This document shows positions 8,188 through 16,850 of a DNA stretch of 64,000 nucleotides, piece by piece. The DNA lies in contig NZ_JAEDAE010000002.1 in assembly GCF_016056375.1 (NCBI RefSeq), positions 124,001 to 188,000 on the forward strand, in the 5' to 3' direction. The stretch comes from Hymenobacter negativus (GTDB taxonomy: Bacteria > Bacteroidota > Bacteroidia > Cytophagales > Hymenobacteraceae). The translations under genes and the position numbers were made by a program. Within the stretch, counting starts at the first letter, position 1; the number at the start of each line of letters is the position of its first letter. The notes below the pieces were generated by a model. It was not told where the DNA came from, did not search any database, and saw nothing but the letters and a program-made list of their open reading frames with translations.

Positions 8188-9099
8188 TTGAAACCCGTCC
8201 GTCGCCCGTTCTCCGCTGTTGCTCCCGCTGCCCCGCGCCGGCCGGGTGCCCCCGCGCTCACGGCCCCGCCGCTGGATTATACCTATGACGGCACGTTTGA
8301 GGGGCTGCTCACGGTGCTCTTTACGGTGTATGACTGGCGGGCCGCACCCAACAGCATTCAGCCCGAAGCCACGGCCCAAAGCAGCCTTTTCACGCAGCCC
8401 GCCCACCGCGAAACCGACGAAGCGCAGGCTGCCCGCATGTGGGACGGCCTGCTGAAAACGATGGACAGCGAGGCCCGCGCCCGTCTCTACCACGTTTTTC
8501 TCAGCGAGGACGCCGACCGGGAGTTGCTGATTTTCCGCTACGTGGATTTGGCGCTGCGCTCGCCCGTGGACATTTCGGAAAACTATGCCAACGCTGACGT
8601 GCGCCGCGTGCAGCGCCTGGCCCAGATGATGTTCCGCGAAAAGCACCGCATGGAAGCTTTTGTGCGCTTTGAGAAAACCAGCGACGAGCTGTTTCACGCC
8701 ACTATCGAGCCCGATATGGACGTGCTGCCGCTCATCGCCGCGCACTTCACCAAGCGCTACGCCGACCAGCGCTGGCTGATTTACGACCGCCGCCGCCACT
8801 ACGGGCTGTACTACGACCTCACGCGCACCGACATCGTGCAGTTCGAAAACCAGAAGGGCCGCAATGCCGCCGATATCTCGGCCACCGTGCTCGATGAGCG
8901 GGAACCGCTGTTCAGGCACCTCTGGCAGACGTATTTCGACCACGTCAACATTCCCGAGCGAAAAAACCTGAAGCTGCACCGCCGCCACATGCCGCTGCGC
9001 TACTGGAAATACCTCAGCGAAAAGCAGCCCCGTGAGCAGCGTTTCGTGCCCATCAATAACAAGCGCCCGCCCGGCGAAGCTAACTTGCGGCTCAAATAA
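8188..9099 (+). CDS. TIGR03915/DUF4130 putative DNA metabolism protein
   Basis: A 303-residue protein of the DUF4130/TIGR03915 family. It opens with the conserved LDYTYDGTFEGLLTVLF block (about residue 29) and contains YHVFLSEDADRELLIFRY, HRMEAFVRF and the HYGLYYDL and MPLRYWKYL segments of the family. It is the usual partner of the radical SAM/HhH gene upstream. No in-frame ATG precedes the conserved domain. The only upstream candidate is the TTG at 8188, immediately after an in-frame TAA, so a TTG start (or a CTG near 8272) must be used. Function in DNA repair is inferred from the pairing. Confidence 0.85.
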   Translation: MKPVRRPFSAVAPAAPRRPGAPALTAPPLDYTYDGTFEGLLTVLFTVYDWRAAPNSIQPEATAQSSLFTQPAHRETDEAQAARMWDGLLKTMDSEARARLYHVFLSEDADRELLIFRYVDLALRSPVDISENYANADVRRVQRLAQMMFREKHRMEAFVRFEKTSDELFHATIEPDMDVLPLIAAHFTKRYADQRWLIYDRRRHYGLYYDLTRTDIVQFENQKGRNAADISATVLDEREPLFRHLWQTYFDHVNIPERKNLKLHRRHMPLRYWKYLSEKQPREQRFVPINNKRPPGEANLRLK

Positions 9100-9120
9100 G
9101 AGCATTAAGCCGGACAGTTT

Positions 9121-9984
9121 ATGGGTAAGATTTTGGTTTTCGGGGCCCTCGGGCAATTGGGGCAGTGCCTAGCGCACGTGGTGCAGGAGCGTAACACGCC
9201 GGGCCTGATATTTCTGTCCGAAGCCGAGGGCAATATTCTGGACCCGGCCGCGCTGGCGGCACTTTTTGCCGCGCATCGGCCCACTCACGTCATCAACTGC
9301 GCTGCCTACACGGCCGTAGACAAGGCCGAGGACGAGGTAGACCTGGCCCGTAAGATTAACCGCGACGGCGTGGAGAACCTGGCCCGCCTCTGCGCCGAGC
9401 ACGGCTGCGTACTCATTCAGATTTCGACCGATTTTGTGTTTGCCGGCGCGGGGAACGAGCCGCTGCTCGAAACCGACGAAACTGCGCCGCTGGGCGTTTA
9501 CGGCCTCACCAAGCTCGAAGGCGAGCAGGTAATTCCGGGCTTCACCGAGAAGTATTTCACGCTGCGCACCAGCTGGCTGTACTCGGAGTTTGCTGGCAAC
9601 TTCGTGAAAACCATGCGCAAACTGGGCCGCGAGCGCGACGAGCTGCGCGTCATCTGGGACCAAGTGGGCACGCCTACCTACGCCATCGACCTGGCCGGCG
9701 TCATCCTCGACATCATCGAAAGCGGCAGCACCTCCTACGGCCTCTACCACTACAGCAACGAGGGACTGACGTCGTGGTACGATTTCGCCACGGCCATTTT
9801 TGAGCTTAGCGGAATTTCGGTGAAAACCACGCCCATTCGCACCAGCGAATACCCCACCAAGGCCACTCGCCCGCCGTTTTCGGTGATGGACAAAACCAAA
9901 ATCAAAACCCAGTTGGGCGTGGCCATTCCGCACTGGCGCGAAAGCCTGAAAACCTGCGTGGCGCGGTTGAACGCCGCTGAATAG
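9121..9984 (+). CDS. rfbD: RmlD-like dTDP-4-dehydrorhamnose reductase
   Basis: A 287-residue NAD(P)H-dependent extended SDR. The N-terminal nucleotide fold has GALGQLG, followed by NCAAYTAVDKAE, ISTDFVFAG and the catalytic YGLTK (YxxxK). These are diagnostic of RmlD/RfbD, which reduces dTDP-4-keto-L-rhamnose to dTDP-L-rhamnose. The other rml genes are not in the window, so the pathway role is inferred from family only. It begins 21 bases after the DUF4130 stop on the same strand, so the two may share a transcript, and it ends at a clear terminator. Confidence 0.9.
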   Translation: MGKILVFGALGQLGQCLAHVVQERNTPGLIFLSEAEGNILDPAALAALFAAHRPTHVINCAAYTAVDKAEDEVDLARKINRDGVENLARLCAEHGCVLIQISTDFVFAGAGNEPLLETDETAPLGVYGLTKLEGEQVIPGFTEKYFTLRTSWLYSEFAGNFVKTMRKLGRERDELRVIWDQVGTPTYAIDLAGVILDIIESGSTSYGLYHYSNEGLTSWYDFATAIFELSGISVKTTPIRTSEYPTKATRPPFSVMDKTKIKTQLGVAIPHWRESLKTCVARLNAAE

Positions 9985-10015
9985 CTTCTTCCTGATTTAG
10001 ATTCACAATTGTCGA

Positions 10016-10050
10016 AAGCCCCTGTTGGTTTGCCAGCGGGGGCTTATTTT
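10016..10050 (+). terminator. Intrinsic terminator after rfbD
   Basis: AAGCCCC (10016-10022) pairs with GGGGCTT (10039-10045), with further partial pairing inside (TTGG/CCAG), and is followed by ATTTT. It lies 31 bases past the rfbD stop. Confidence 0.75.
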
Positions 10051-10083
10051 GTGCCATCCACCAACCACTTTCCGCCCGCTGCC

Positions 10084-10371
10084 ATGAAAACCGACCTGTA
10101 TACCAAAACCGTTCTGACCATTATCGCGGCCTGCTTGGTTGTGCTGGTGATGAAGGAAGTAAAATTGATTCCGGAAGCCGTGGCCGCTGCGCCCATGCTG
10201 CCCGTGGCCGGCCGCAACTACGGCTTGGTGCCTGTGAATGCCGACGGCAGCGTGACCGTGCGCTTCCAGACCCGCGAGGCCATGCCGGTGAATATCGTCG
10301 GCATCCACAAGCCATTTAGCTCAACTGATGTCAACCGGTATTCGTGGGATGCTATTTCGACTTCGAGATAA
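10084..10371 (+). CDS. Small membrane-anchored hypothetical protein
   Basis: A 95-residue protein with one N-terminal hydrophobic segment (about residues 8-24, VLTIIAACLVVLVMKEV) that is a membrane anchor or signal. A short soluble tail contains YGLVPVNADGSVTVRF and ends SSTDVNRYSWDAISTSR. No family is recognised. The ATG at 10084 is preferred over the TTG at 10009, because the earlier start would translate through the rfbD terminator. It is convergent with the MFS gene, whose stop is 3 bases away. Confidence 0.6.
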   Translation: MKTDLYTKTVLTIIAACLVVLVMKEVKLIPEAVAAAPMLPVAGRNYGLVPVNADGSVTVRFQTREAMPVNIVGIHKPFSSTDVNRYSWDAISTSR

Positions 10372-10374
10372 GCA

Positions 10375-11586
10375 TTACCCGCGCCCGTAGAACCGGCTCA
10401 CCAGAAAGGCCGCGCCGGTGAATGCTGCCCCCAGCACGCACACGCCCGGCCAGCCGCCGTGCACCCACGCCAGCCCACCGGCCACCGAGCCAACGGAGCC
10501 GCCCGTGAAATACCCGGTCATGTACACGGTGTTGAGGCGGCTGCGGGCTTCGGGTACCAGCGAGAAAATCTTGGTCTGGTTGGAGATGTGGGCCGATTGC
10601 ACCCCCACATCCAGCAGAACCACGCCCAGCACCAGCCCGGCCAGGTGGTAGCCGGTGAGGCCCATAAATACATAGGCCGATAGCGCCAAAAGGATGCCTA
10701 CGCCGATGGCGAAGTCTGGCCCGCGTGTATCAGCAGCCTTGCCGGCCAGGGGCGCGGCCAGGGCGCCCACGGCCCCAATCACCCCAAAAAAGCCGGCTAC
10801 ATCGCTGCCATAGTGGTAAGCCGGACCTTCCAGAAAAAAGGCCAGCGTGGTCCAGAACACGCTGAAGGCGGCAAACAGCAGTCCGCCCACCAGCGCCGAG
10901 CGGCGCAGGGCCGGCAGTGTGGCCGTGAGCGTCAGCAGCGATTTCATGAGGGAACCGTAGGAGCCCGCGAAGTTGGGCCGGTCCTGGGGCAGGCGCCAAG
11001 CCAGCAGGCCCAGCAGCGCCAGCATCAGCCCGGCCGCGATTTCGAACATGGCCCGCCAGCCCAGGTGCGCGCCCACGTAGCCGCTCACGGTGCGCGAGGC
11101 CAGAATGCCAATCAGTAAGCCGCTCATGATGCGTCCCACGATGCGGCCGCGGTCGGCCTCTGGGGCCAGGTGGGCGGCCATGGGCAGCAACAGCTGCGGC
11201 ACCGCCGAGCAGATGCCCAGCAGAATGCTGGCCCCGGCCAGCAGCGCAAAACTGGGCGCAAACGCCGCCAGTCCCAGGCAGGCCGCCGCGCCCAGTAGCA
11301 TAATCAGCATCAGGCGCTTGCGTTCCAGCATATCGCCCAAGGGCACCACGAACAGCATGCCCAGCGTGTAGCCCACCTGCGTGGCCGTGGCCACCAGGCT
11401 GGCGCTGCTGTCGCTCAGGTGAAAAGTGCGGCCGATGGCCGCCAGCAGTGGCTGGTTGTAGTAAATATTGGCCACCACTAGCCCGCAGGTGAGGGCCATG
11501 AGCCAGACAAGGGCGCCGTCGAGCCGGCGGGTGGGCAGGGGAGAAGCAACCGCCGAATCAGCGGTTTCGGTAAGCAATTCTGACAT
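10375..11586 (-). CDS. MFS transporter, probable drug/solute exporter
   Basis: A 403-residue major facilitator with about twelve membrane helices. It begins GLVVANIYYNQPLLAAIG and has the MFS A-motif GDMLERKRLM between helices 2 and 3 and a second-half repeat (GKAADTRGPD). It resembles the YnfM/Bcr-type exporters annotated as MFS drug transporters; the substrate cannot be told. The start at 11586 (MSELLTETAD) is preferred, because the longer frame would add 69 non-membrane residues of low plausibility. It is divergent from the GreA/GreB-like gene with 121 bases between. Confidence 0.88.
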   Translation of the reverse strand: MSELLTETADSAVASPLPTRRLDGALVWLMALTCGLVVANIYYNQPLLAAIGRTFHLSDSSASLVATATQVGYTLGMLFVVPLGDMLERKRLMLIMLLGAAACLGLAAFAPSFALLAGASILLGICSAVPQLLLPMAAHLAPEADRGRIVGRIMSGLLIGILASRTVSGYVGAHLGWRAMFEIAAGLMLALLGLLAWRLPQDRPNFAGSYGSLMKSLLTLTATLPALRRSALVGGLLFAAFSVFWTTLAFFLEGPAYHYGSDVAGFFGVIGAVGALAAPLAGKAADTRGPDFAIGVGILLALSAYVFMGLTGYHLAGLVLGVVLLDVGVQSAHISNQTKIFSLVPEARSRLNTVYMTGYFTGGSVGSVAGGLAWVHGGWPGVCVLGAAFTGAAFLVSRFYGRG

Positions 11587-11707
11587 TAAATAGCGCGAAC
11601 GAATCGGGATGGGGTAGCAGCGAAATAGCGTAGGGTAACCACGTTTCGGCCCCGATGGTTGCGCTGGGCACGCACAACCTGCCCGCCGTGCCTGCGTTTG
11701 CCAGGAT

Positions 11708-12226
11708 ATGAGCCGAGGATTTACCAAAGAAGACGACGCCCAAACGCCGCCTATCATTCCGCCCCGGGCGGCCCTGCCGCCGGGCACGCCCAACTACGTG
11801 ACGCCCGCCGGCCTGGAGCAACTGCGCGCCGAGCTGGCTGCCCTCGAGGCCGGGCGCGCCCAGGCCGAAGCCAACCGCGACAACGACACCGACCGCACCC
11901 GCCGCCTTTCGTTCTACAACGGCCGCATTGCCCTGCTGCTCGAGCGCCTGGGTAGCGCCAAAGTGGTGGACCCCGCCGGGCAGCCGCCGCAGGAGGTACG
12001 CTTCGGCGCCACCGTGCGGCTGCGCACCGTGCGCGGCGGTAAGGTGGGCTTCGAACGCAAATTCACCATTGTGGGCGTGGATGAGGCCGATATTGCGCTC
12101 GGCAAAGTGGCCTTTGTGGCGCCCATTGCCCGGGCCGTGCAGGGCGCGAAACTCGGGCAGCAAGTGCCGCTGAAGCTGGGGCCGCAGGAAGAAACGGTGG
12201 AGGTGGTTGCGATTGGGTATGAGTAG
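11708..12226 (+). CDS. GreA/GreB-family transcription elongation factor
   Basis: A 172-residue protein starting MSRGFTKEDD, as Bacteroidota GreA/GreB proteins do. It has an N-terminal coiled coil (TPAGLEQLRAELAALEAG to LLLERLGSAKVVDP, about residues 32-87) and a C-terminal FKBP-like domain (VRFGATVRLRT to VEVVAIGYE). It would enter the RNA polymerase secondary channel. At the coiled-coil tip, where GreA has an acidic pair, this protein reads NRDNDTDRTRRL, so whether it stimulates transcript cleavage is uncertain. It is followed 17 bases later by a long inverted repeat. Confidence 0.82.
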   Translation: MSRGFTKEDDAQTPPIIPPRAALPPGTPNYVTPAGLEQLRAELAALEAGRAQAEANRDNDTDRTRRLSFYNGRIALLLERLGSAKVVDPAGQPPQEVRFGATVRLRTVRGGKVGFERKFTIVGVDEADIALGKVAFVAPIARAVQGAKLGQQVPLKLGPQEETVEVVAIGYE

Positions 12227-12243
12227 GCTGCGGCGGTGCTAAA

Positions 12244-12341
12244 CGTCATGCAGAGCGCAGCGAAGCATCTCGCGTGCTCAAGTAATCTAATCGATTGAAT
12301 CACTAGTGCACGCGAGATGCTTCGCTGCGCTCTGCATGACG
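12244..12341. repeat. Family-1 long inverted repeat (perfect 34-bp arms)
   Basis: The left arm (12244-12277), beginning CGTCATGCAGAGCGCAGC, is the exact reverse complement of the right arm (12308-12341) around a 30-base centre. It lies between convergent genes, so it may also end transcription, though it lacks a T tail. Confidence 0.9.
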
Positions 12342-12365
12342 GCCGATTACACCCACATGCTAGCG

Positions 12366-13649
12366 CTACCGATTCGCCTCCGACAGCCAGTGAAACTGCC
12401 GCTCGGCCAGCTGGAAATGACGCTTCTGCCGCCGCAGGGCCACAAAGACGGAGTCGTTGCGGATTTTGCCGCGCAGCACCACGTGGTTGGTATCGGGTTG
12501 GGCGTAGCGCAGGGTGAAAGCGGGCAGCGAATCGGAAGCCATTTTCTTGAAAGCAATGGTGTGTTGGGCCGAATCCAGCGTGTAAGCGAAGTAGCCGCGG
12601 CGGTAGCGCTGGCGCAGCAGCGTGTCGGCGGTGAGGATGCTGCCGGTGGGGTTGGTTTCGAAGATGACGTCTTTCCAGCGCAGGCTGTCGGGTAGGGGGG
12701 CGTCAAATTTTTCTACCTCAAATACGCCCGTGGTGAGTCGGCCTTTGGAAGAGCTACCGGCCATCATGGCCTTTTGCTGGTAGAACTGGTAGAACGGCAG
12801 CAGCGCAAACAGCAGAATGAAAATGGTTTTCAGCGTGAGCTGGGCTATGCGCCAGCGCCGGGGCAGCGGGGGCGGCGTCCAGCTGGGCTGCGTGGGCCGG
12901 TTGAACACGAAGAAATTAAGCAGCCGCTCGGCGTCGCCCACCAGCAAAAACAGGCTGAACGCAAACAGGTGCATCGAAAATAGCTTCACCGGAATGTCGT
13001 AGCACAGGTTCATCATCATCACGTTCAGAAACACACTGGCCGCCACCACGGCCCCCAGCGTGCTGGTGCGCCGCCACAGCAGCAACACGCCCGCCAGCAC
13101 CTCCACCGCCCCGGAAAACATCTGATAGGGCTGGGAGTAGCCAATGAAATACCACGACAGACGCATGGGCAGCAGGTCGCCCAGCGGGGTGGCCAGCGCG
13201 CTCAGCGGCGGAAAAATCATCTGCAGGGCAAACAGCTTGAGGATGCCGTAGCTCAGGGCGCTCAGGGCCAAGAAGTAGCGCACCAGCACCAGCAGCCAGT
13301 AGTAGGCCAGCGCGTAGTTGCGGTGGCGGTGGTCGAGCAGTACCCACAGCGTGGCGCCCACCATGGCCGCCAGCGCATAAAAGCAGAGCTGCGCGTAGCC
13401 GTAGGAGGTGTCACCGCTGCCGTTGAGCGGCACCAGCACGTCCTTCACATGGAACAGGTGCGCGTTGCCTTTATTCACCAGCCAGCTTTCGGCGTCGCCA
13501 TACAGCCCGGCCAGCGTGGCAAAGCCTGGCACGCTGCTTAGCCACGTCCAGGGCGACATGAACAGCAGCAGGTAGAGGCACGAAAAGCAGAAAAGCCACT
13601 TGCGCCACCAGGGCCAGGCAAGTGCAGAAGGAGTAAGGGTTGTTTGCAT
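12366..13649 (-). CDS. DoxX/HTTM-like polytopic membrane protein
   Basis: A 427-residue protein with roughly eight hydrophobic helices in its first 300 residues, including YWLLVLVRYFLALSALSYG-ILKL and the MFSGAVEVLAGVLLLWRR segment that resembles DoxX-family quinol/redox membrane proteins. A soluble C-terminal part of about 120 residues (from KGRLTTGVFEVEKFD) follows the last helix. No catalytic motif is evident. The fold family is a moderate-confidence guess and the function is unknown. It is convergent with the GreA-like gene and divergent from the bestrophin gene. Confidence 0.7.
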   Translation of the reverse strand: MQTTLTPSALAWPWWRKWLFCFSCLYLLLFMSPWTWLSSVPGFATLAGLYGDAESWLVNKGNAHLFHVKDVLVPLNGSGDTSYGYAQLCFYALAAMVGATLWVLLDHRHRNYALAYYWLLVLVRYFLALSALSYGILKLFALQMIFPPLSALATPLGDLLPMRLSWYFIGYSQPYQMFSGAVEVLAGVLLLWRRTSTLGAVVAASVFLNVMMMNLCYDIPVKLFSMHLFAFSLFLLVGDAERLLNFFVFNRPTQPSWTPPPLPRRWRIAQLTLKTIFILLFALLPFYQFYQQKAMMAGSSSKGRLTTGVFEVEKFDAPLPDSLRWKDVIFETNPTGSILTADTLLRQRYRRGYFAYTLDSAQHTIAFKKMASDSLPAFTLRYAQPDTNHVVLRGKIRNDSVFVALRRQKRHFQLAERQFHWLSEANR

Positions 13650-13821
13650 AAGGTGAGCAGGAAAACGGAGTAAGTCGCTTAAATATAGCAGTGCTTTGAT
13701 GCTGTAGCCCTAGGGTAGCCTTTTGGGGCGGCCCCTTCGCCCCGGCGTAAGAGGCCTCCCTGGAGGGGGCTCATGGGGTTCATCCTATCTTGCGCCCATT
13801 CCTTTTGCCCTGCCTTCGCTT

Positions 13822-14748
13822 ATGATAGTCTACAAATCGACCGACTGGTGGGAGGCCCTGCGCCACCTCCGTTCCTCCGGCGTCATTCGCCAGCTGCTGA
13901 AACGGGTGCTATGGGTGGGCCTCTACGCTAGTATCGTCACGGCCTTCGTTATCCGCTTCGACACCATTAATGTGGTCGTTGACAAAGAGTTTTTTTCTTT
14001 CCTGGGCATCCTGCTCAGCCTGCTGCTGGCCTTCCGCACCAACACTGCCTACGACCGTTTTTACGAAGGGCGCCGTCTCTGGGGCCAGCTCGTGAACAAC
14101 TGCCGCAACTTGGCCGTGCTGCTGCACCCACGCCTCGCGCCCGACGACCACGCCACCCGTACTTACCTCGCCCGGCTGCTGTCCAACTTCCCCATCGCCC
14201 TCGACGGCCACCTGCGCAAAGGCGTGCGTTTCGAAAAGCTCGAAGCCGTGGAGCCGGGCTTCATCGAGCAGCTGCAGACTGTGCGGCACGTGCCCTCACG
14301 CCTGGCCGCGCAGCTGCAGGAGTTTTATGAACAGCTGCTGCGCGAGGAGCAGATTCTGCCCACGCACCTGCTCACCATTCAGCGTCACCACGAGGCCCTG
14401 CTCGACGTGGCCGGCGCCTGTGAGCGCATCAAAGGCACGCCCATTCCGTTCTCCTACAGCTACTTCATCAAAGGCTTCATCACGGTGTTTATCCTCGTCA
14501 TGCCCTTCAACCTGCTCGATTCCTACGAGTGGCTCACGGTGCCCATCACCATGCTTGGGGCCTACGCGCTGCTGGGCGTGGAGATGATTGGCGACGAGAT
14601 TGAAGACCCCTTCGGCAAAGACAGCAACGACCTGCCGCTCACCCAGATTTCCAACCGCATTCGGGCCAACGTGCACGAAATCCTGGGCGTGGAGCTGCAC
14701 GAAGACGTGCGCGGCCTGGCCGATGCACCGTACAGCGTGGTGTTTTAG
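13822..14748 (+). CDS. Bestrophin-family anion channel
   Basis: A 308-residue membrane protein of the bestrophin (YneE/UPF0187) family. It shows the LLAFRTNTAYDRFYEGRRLWG block, IPFSYSYF, a hydrophobic stretch around FITVFILVMPFNLL, and the GDEIEDPFGKDSNDLPL motif that ends the channel core. Bacterial bestrophins form homopentameric channels for anions or, in some species, cations. The start is the ATG at 13822 (MIVYKSTDWW). The longer frame from 13723 would add 33 unrelated residues. A family-1 repeat follows its stop by about 20 bases. Confidence 0.93.
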   Translation: MIVYKSTDWWEALRHLRSSGVIRQLLKRVLWVGLYASIVTAFVIRFDTINVVVDKEFFSFLGILLSLLLAFRTNTAYDRFYEGRRLWGQLVNNCRNLAVLLHPRLAPDDHATRTYLARLLSNFPIALDGHLRKGVRFEKLEAVEPGFIEQLQTVRHVPSRLAAQLQEFYEQLLREEQILPTHLLTIQRHHEALLDVAGACERIKGTPIPFSYSYFIKGFITVFILVMPFNLLDSYEWLTVPITMLGAYALLGVEMIGDEIEDPFGKDSNDLPLTQISNRIRANVHEILGVELHEDVRGLADAPYSVVF

Positions 14749-14767
14749 GAACGGCAAACGGTTGCTC

Positions 14768-14868
14768 CGTCATACTGAGCGCAGCCGAAGCATCTCTGCC
14801 GCTCAAGTAATCCAATCGATAGAATTTACTCTCGCAGTAGAGATGCTTCGGCTGCGCTCAGCATGACG
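14768..14868. repeat. Family-1 long inverted repeat
   Basis: The arms begin CGTCATACTGAGCGCAGC at 14768 and end GCTGCGCTCAGCATGACG at 14868, imperfect by a few bases. The centre holds TCAAGTAATCCAATCGAT, closely similar to the centre of the 12244 copy, so copies share loop sequence as well as arms. It lies between convergent genes. Confidence 0.88.
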
Positions 14869-14921
14869 TTCTTCTTTGTGCCACCAACACCCCTTGGCCC
14901 AAGTGCCGGAGTGGTGCTGCC

Positions 14922-15629
14922 CTACTTTTTCAGGTACGGGAACCCGCCCCGCATGTCGCGCGCCAGGGCTTTGGCCAGCGCCACCGGGCTGGTGCTGGGC
15001 TTGCCGCGCAGCTCGTGGTCGAAGCGCCACACGAGCTGCGCGCTCTGCGTGTCGTAGATGTCGAGATAGGTGTGCACGGTGTTATCGGCCATGGGGTTGG
15101 TGCTGTTGCTGAGCACGAACACGGCAATGCTAACGCCGCCGGGCAGCAACTGGTGCATGTAGGTTTGCCCCGTGAGCACGGCGTCGACGCCGAGGGCGGT
15201 GCGCAGCTCAGCCATCGAGCGGGTGGGCAGGCTTTCGTAGGTGATGCCAGCTTTTGCCAGACGCTGGTTGGTTTCGGCGGGGTTCTGGAAGGTACTGCTG
15301 GTGGGGTGCTCGGCCTGCTGGCGCGTCAGCTCGGCCTGCAGGGCGGCTTGCAGCTGGTAGCCCATTTGCTGGCGTTCGGCGGCCAGCGCGCCCTGGAGCG
15401 GGTTGGCGCTGGGCATGTCAGGATTGGCTTTCCACACTTCGGGGTGCTTCACCACGTCGCCCAGCCGCTCCAGCTCCACGGCAAAGGGCAGAATGGCCAC
15501 GGTGCGGTGCGTGGCCAGCGCGGCCGGGGCCAGCGCCTGTCCCTGAAAGGTGTGCCGGGCACAGCCCGACGAAAAAGCCCCGGCAAGCAGCAGAAAACCG
15601 GATAGAAAATAGGTGAAGGAGCGTTTCAT
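14922..15629 (-). CDS. Outer-membrane/periplasmic lipoprotein, GNA1162/CsgG-like
   Basis: A 235-residue lipoprotein with a signal peptide and lipobox ending in SSGC near residue 23. The mature part opens with THRTVAILPFAVELERL, and a later block, ALGVDAVLTGQTYMHQLL with LDIYDTQSAQLVWRFDHEL, resembles the GNA1162/DUF799 and CsgG-type folds of outer-membrane secretion or assembly factors. The role is unknown. The start at 15629 gives a clean signal peptide. An exact TACCTTTG box lies about 43 bases upstream. Confidence 0.75.
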   Translation of the reverse strand: MKRSFTYFLSGFLLLAGAFSSGCARHTFQGQALAPAALATHRTVAILPFAVELERLGDVVKHPEVWKANPDMPSANPLQGALAAERQQMGYQLQAALQAELTRQQAEHPTSSTFQNPAETNQRLAKAGITYESLPTRSMAELRTALGVDAVLTGQTYMHQLLPGGVSIAVFVLSNSTNPMADNTVHTYLDIYDTQSAQLVWRFDHELRGKPSTSPVALAKALARDMRGGFPYLKK

Positions 15630-15671
15630 GGACAGGAGAAGCAGCCGGAAAGGTGAGCCCGAACTGCCCTG

Positions 15672-15679
15672 CAAAGGTA
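15672..15679 (-). promoter_or_regulatory. -7 box (TACCTTTG) for the lipoprotein gene
   Basis: The minus-strand octamer TACCTTTG is a perfect match to TAnnTTTG, about 43 bases before the ATG at 15629, predicting a leader of roughly 35 nt. Confidence 0.5.
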
Positions 15680-15759
15680 AAAGCCCTTAAAATGACGATT
15701 TCGGCCGCGCGGTAAATCAGTTCTTTGCGCCTGCTTTTCAACTGCCGAACGCCCGTGGC

Positions 15760-16689
15760 CTACGCCGCCAGGTGTTTCTTATAGGCGCCCGGCGTCAGGC
15801 CCTCGTGCTTTTTAAACAGCGCCTGGAAATAGGACAGGTTATTAAACCCCACCCGCAGGCCCACCTCGGCCACGCTGGCCAGCGGGTGGCGCAGCAGGCG
15901 CTTGGCCTCGCTCAGCCGCTCCCGGATGATGAACTCGACCGGCGTGAGCCCGAACTCGCGCTTGAACACCCGGAAGAACGTGGCCTTGCTCATGCAGGCC
16001 AGCGCGCTCAGCTTGTCGATGCTCAGGTTTTCGGTGAGGTGCTCCTTGATGTAGCCCACCACGGCCGCAAAGCGGTGCGAGGTGAGGTAGCGGGCGTAGT
16101 CGTGGAAAATGAGCTGGCGGGCCTGCGTCTGCATCAGGCGCACCAGCAGCTCCTGCAGGGTGAAGCCGGCCAGCACGTCCTTGTCCACGTCCGAGGTGCG
16201 CGACACGGCCACCAGGCGGCCCAGCGTGTCGGTCAGCTCGGGCGTGTTGGTGAGGTGGGCGTACTCGGGGGCCGAGATGGCCCAGGGTTGGTGGGCTTCG
16301 GCTTTGGGGTACCGCTCATTCAGCAAATCCACGGTGTGGCGAATGGTGTCGGGCGCGATGGCCACGGCCAGGCATTGGGTGGGCTGCCCGTGGCTGGCGT
16401 CGGGGAAGTCGATTTCCATCAGTTCGTCCTTGTCCACCACCACGCTTTCGCCGGGCAGGTAATCGAAGGCGGCGCGGCCGGGCAGGTGCATCACCTTGCG
16501 GCCGCGCAGCATGGTGGTCAGGGCCAGGCCGTCGAGGCGCAGGGGCACGCGGGCGGCGGCGCGGTGCGTCTCGAACACGTTCAGCTCGAAGCCTTCCAGG
16601 GCGTACACGGTGCGGTTTTCAACCAGCGAATGCAGGCGCTCCAGGGCGAGCGGGGCCACGGCGGCGGGCAGGTGAACGCGAGACGACAT
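15760..16689 (-). CDS. AraC-family transcriptional regulator
   Basis: A 309-residue regulator with an N-terminal effector domain of the AraC_N type (LDGLALTTMLRGRKVMHLPG to YLPGESVVVDKDELMEIDFP). The C-terminal AraC double helix-turn-helix runs from about residue 210, with SIDKLSALACMSKATFFRVFKREFG and the signature VGLRVGFNNLSYFQALFKKHEGLTPGAYKK. It is divergently transcribed from the aldehyde dehydrogenase gene across a 161-base gap, the classic layout of a regulator and its target, so it probably controls that gene in response to an aldehyde or alcohol. The start at 16689 (MSSRVHLP) avoids a 12-residue extension. Confidence 0.9.
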   Translation of the reverse strand: MSSRVHLPAAVAPLALERLHSLVENRTVYALEGFELNVFETHRAAARVPLRLDGLALTTMLRGRKVMHLPGRAAFDYLPGESVVVDKDELMEIDFPDASHGQPTQCLAVAIAPDTIRHTVDLLNERYPKAEAHQPWAISAPEYAHLTNTPELTDTLGRLVAVSRTSDVDKDVLAGFTLQELLVRLMQTQARQLIFHDYARYLTSHRFAAVVGYIKEHLTENLSIDKLSALACMSKATFFRVFKREFGLTPVEFIIRERLSEAKRLLRHPLASVAEVGLRVGFNNLSYFQALFKKHEGLTPGAYKKHLAA

Positions 16690-16850
16690 AAGCGAACAAT
16701 GAGGTGAGGGAGTACACACTTGCAACAGCGGAAGCGGCTAGCAAGTTGCGACAATTTTTGCACACATTGATACAATACCACAACCCGGCGGCTCAGAGAA
16801 AAAGGACCTTTACAGCGTTTCCTGTTCACCTAATTCCCATCTCAAAAGCC
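16690..16850. promoter_or_regulatory. Divergent control region between AraC regulator and aldehyde dehydrogenase
   Basis: A 161-base gap that must hold both promoters and the AraC sites. TTGCAAC and TTGCGACAA lie about 25 bases apart (near 16731 and 16756) as loosely related half-sites, and a TTTTTGC element is near 16765. No exact TAnnTTTG box is visible. Site assignments are tentative. Confidence 0.35.
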
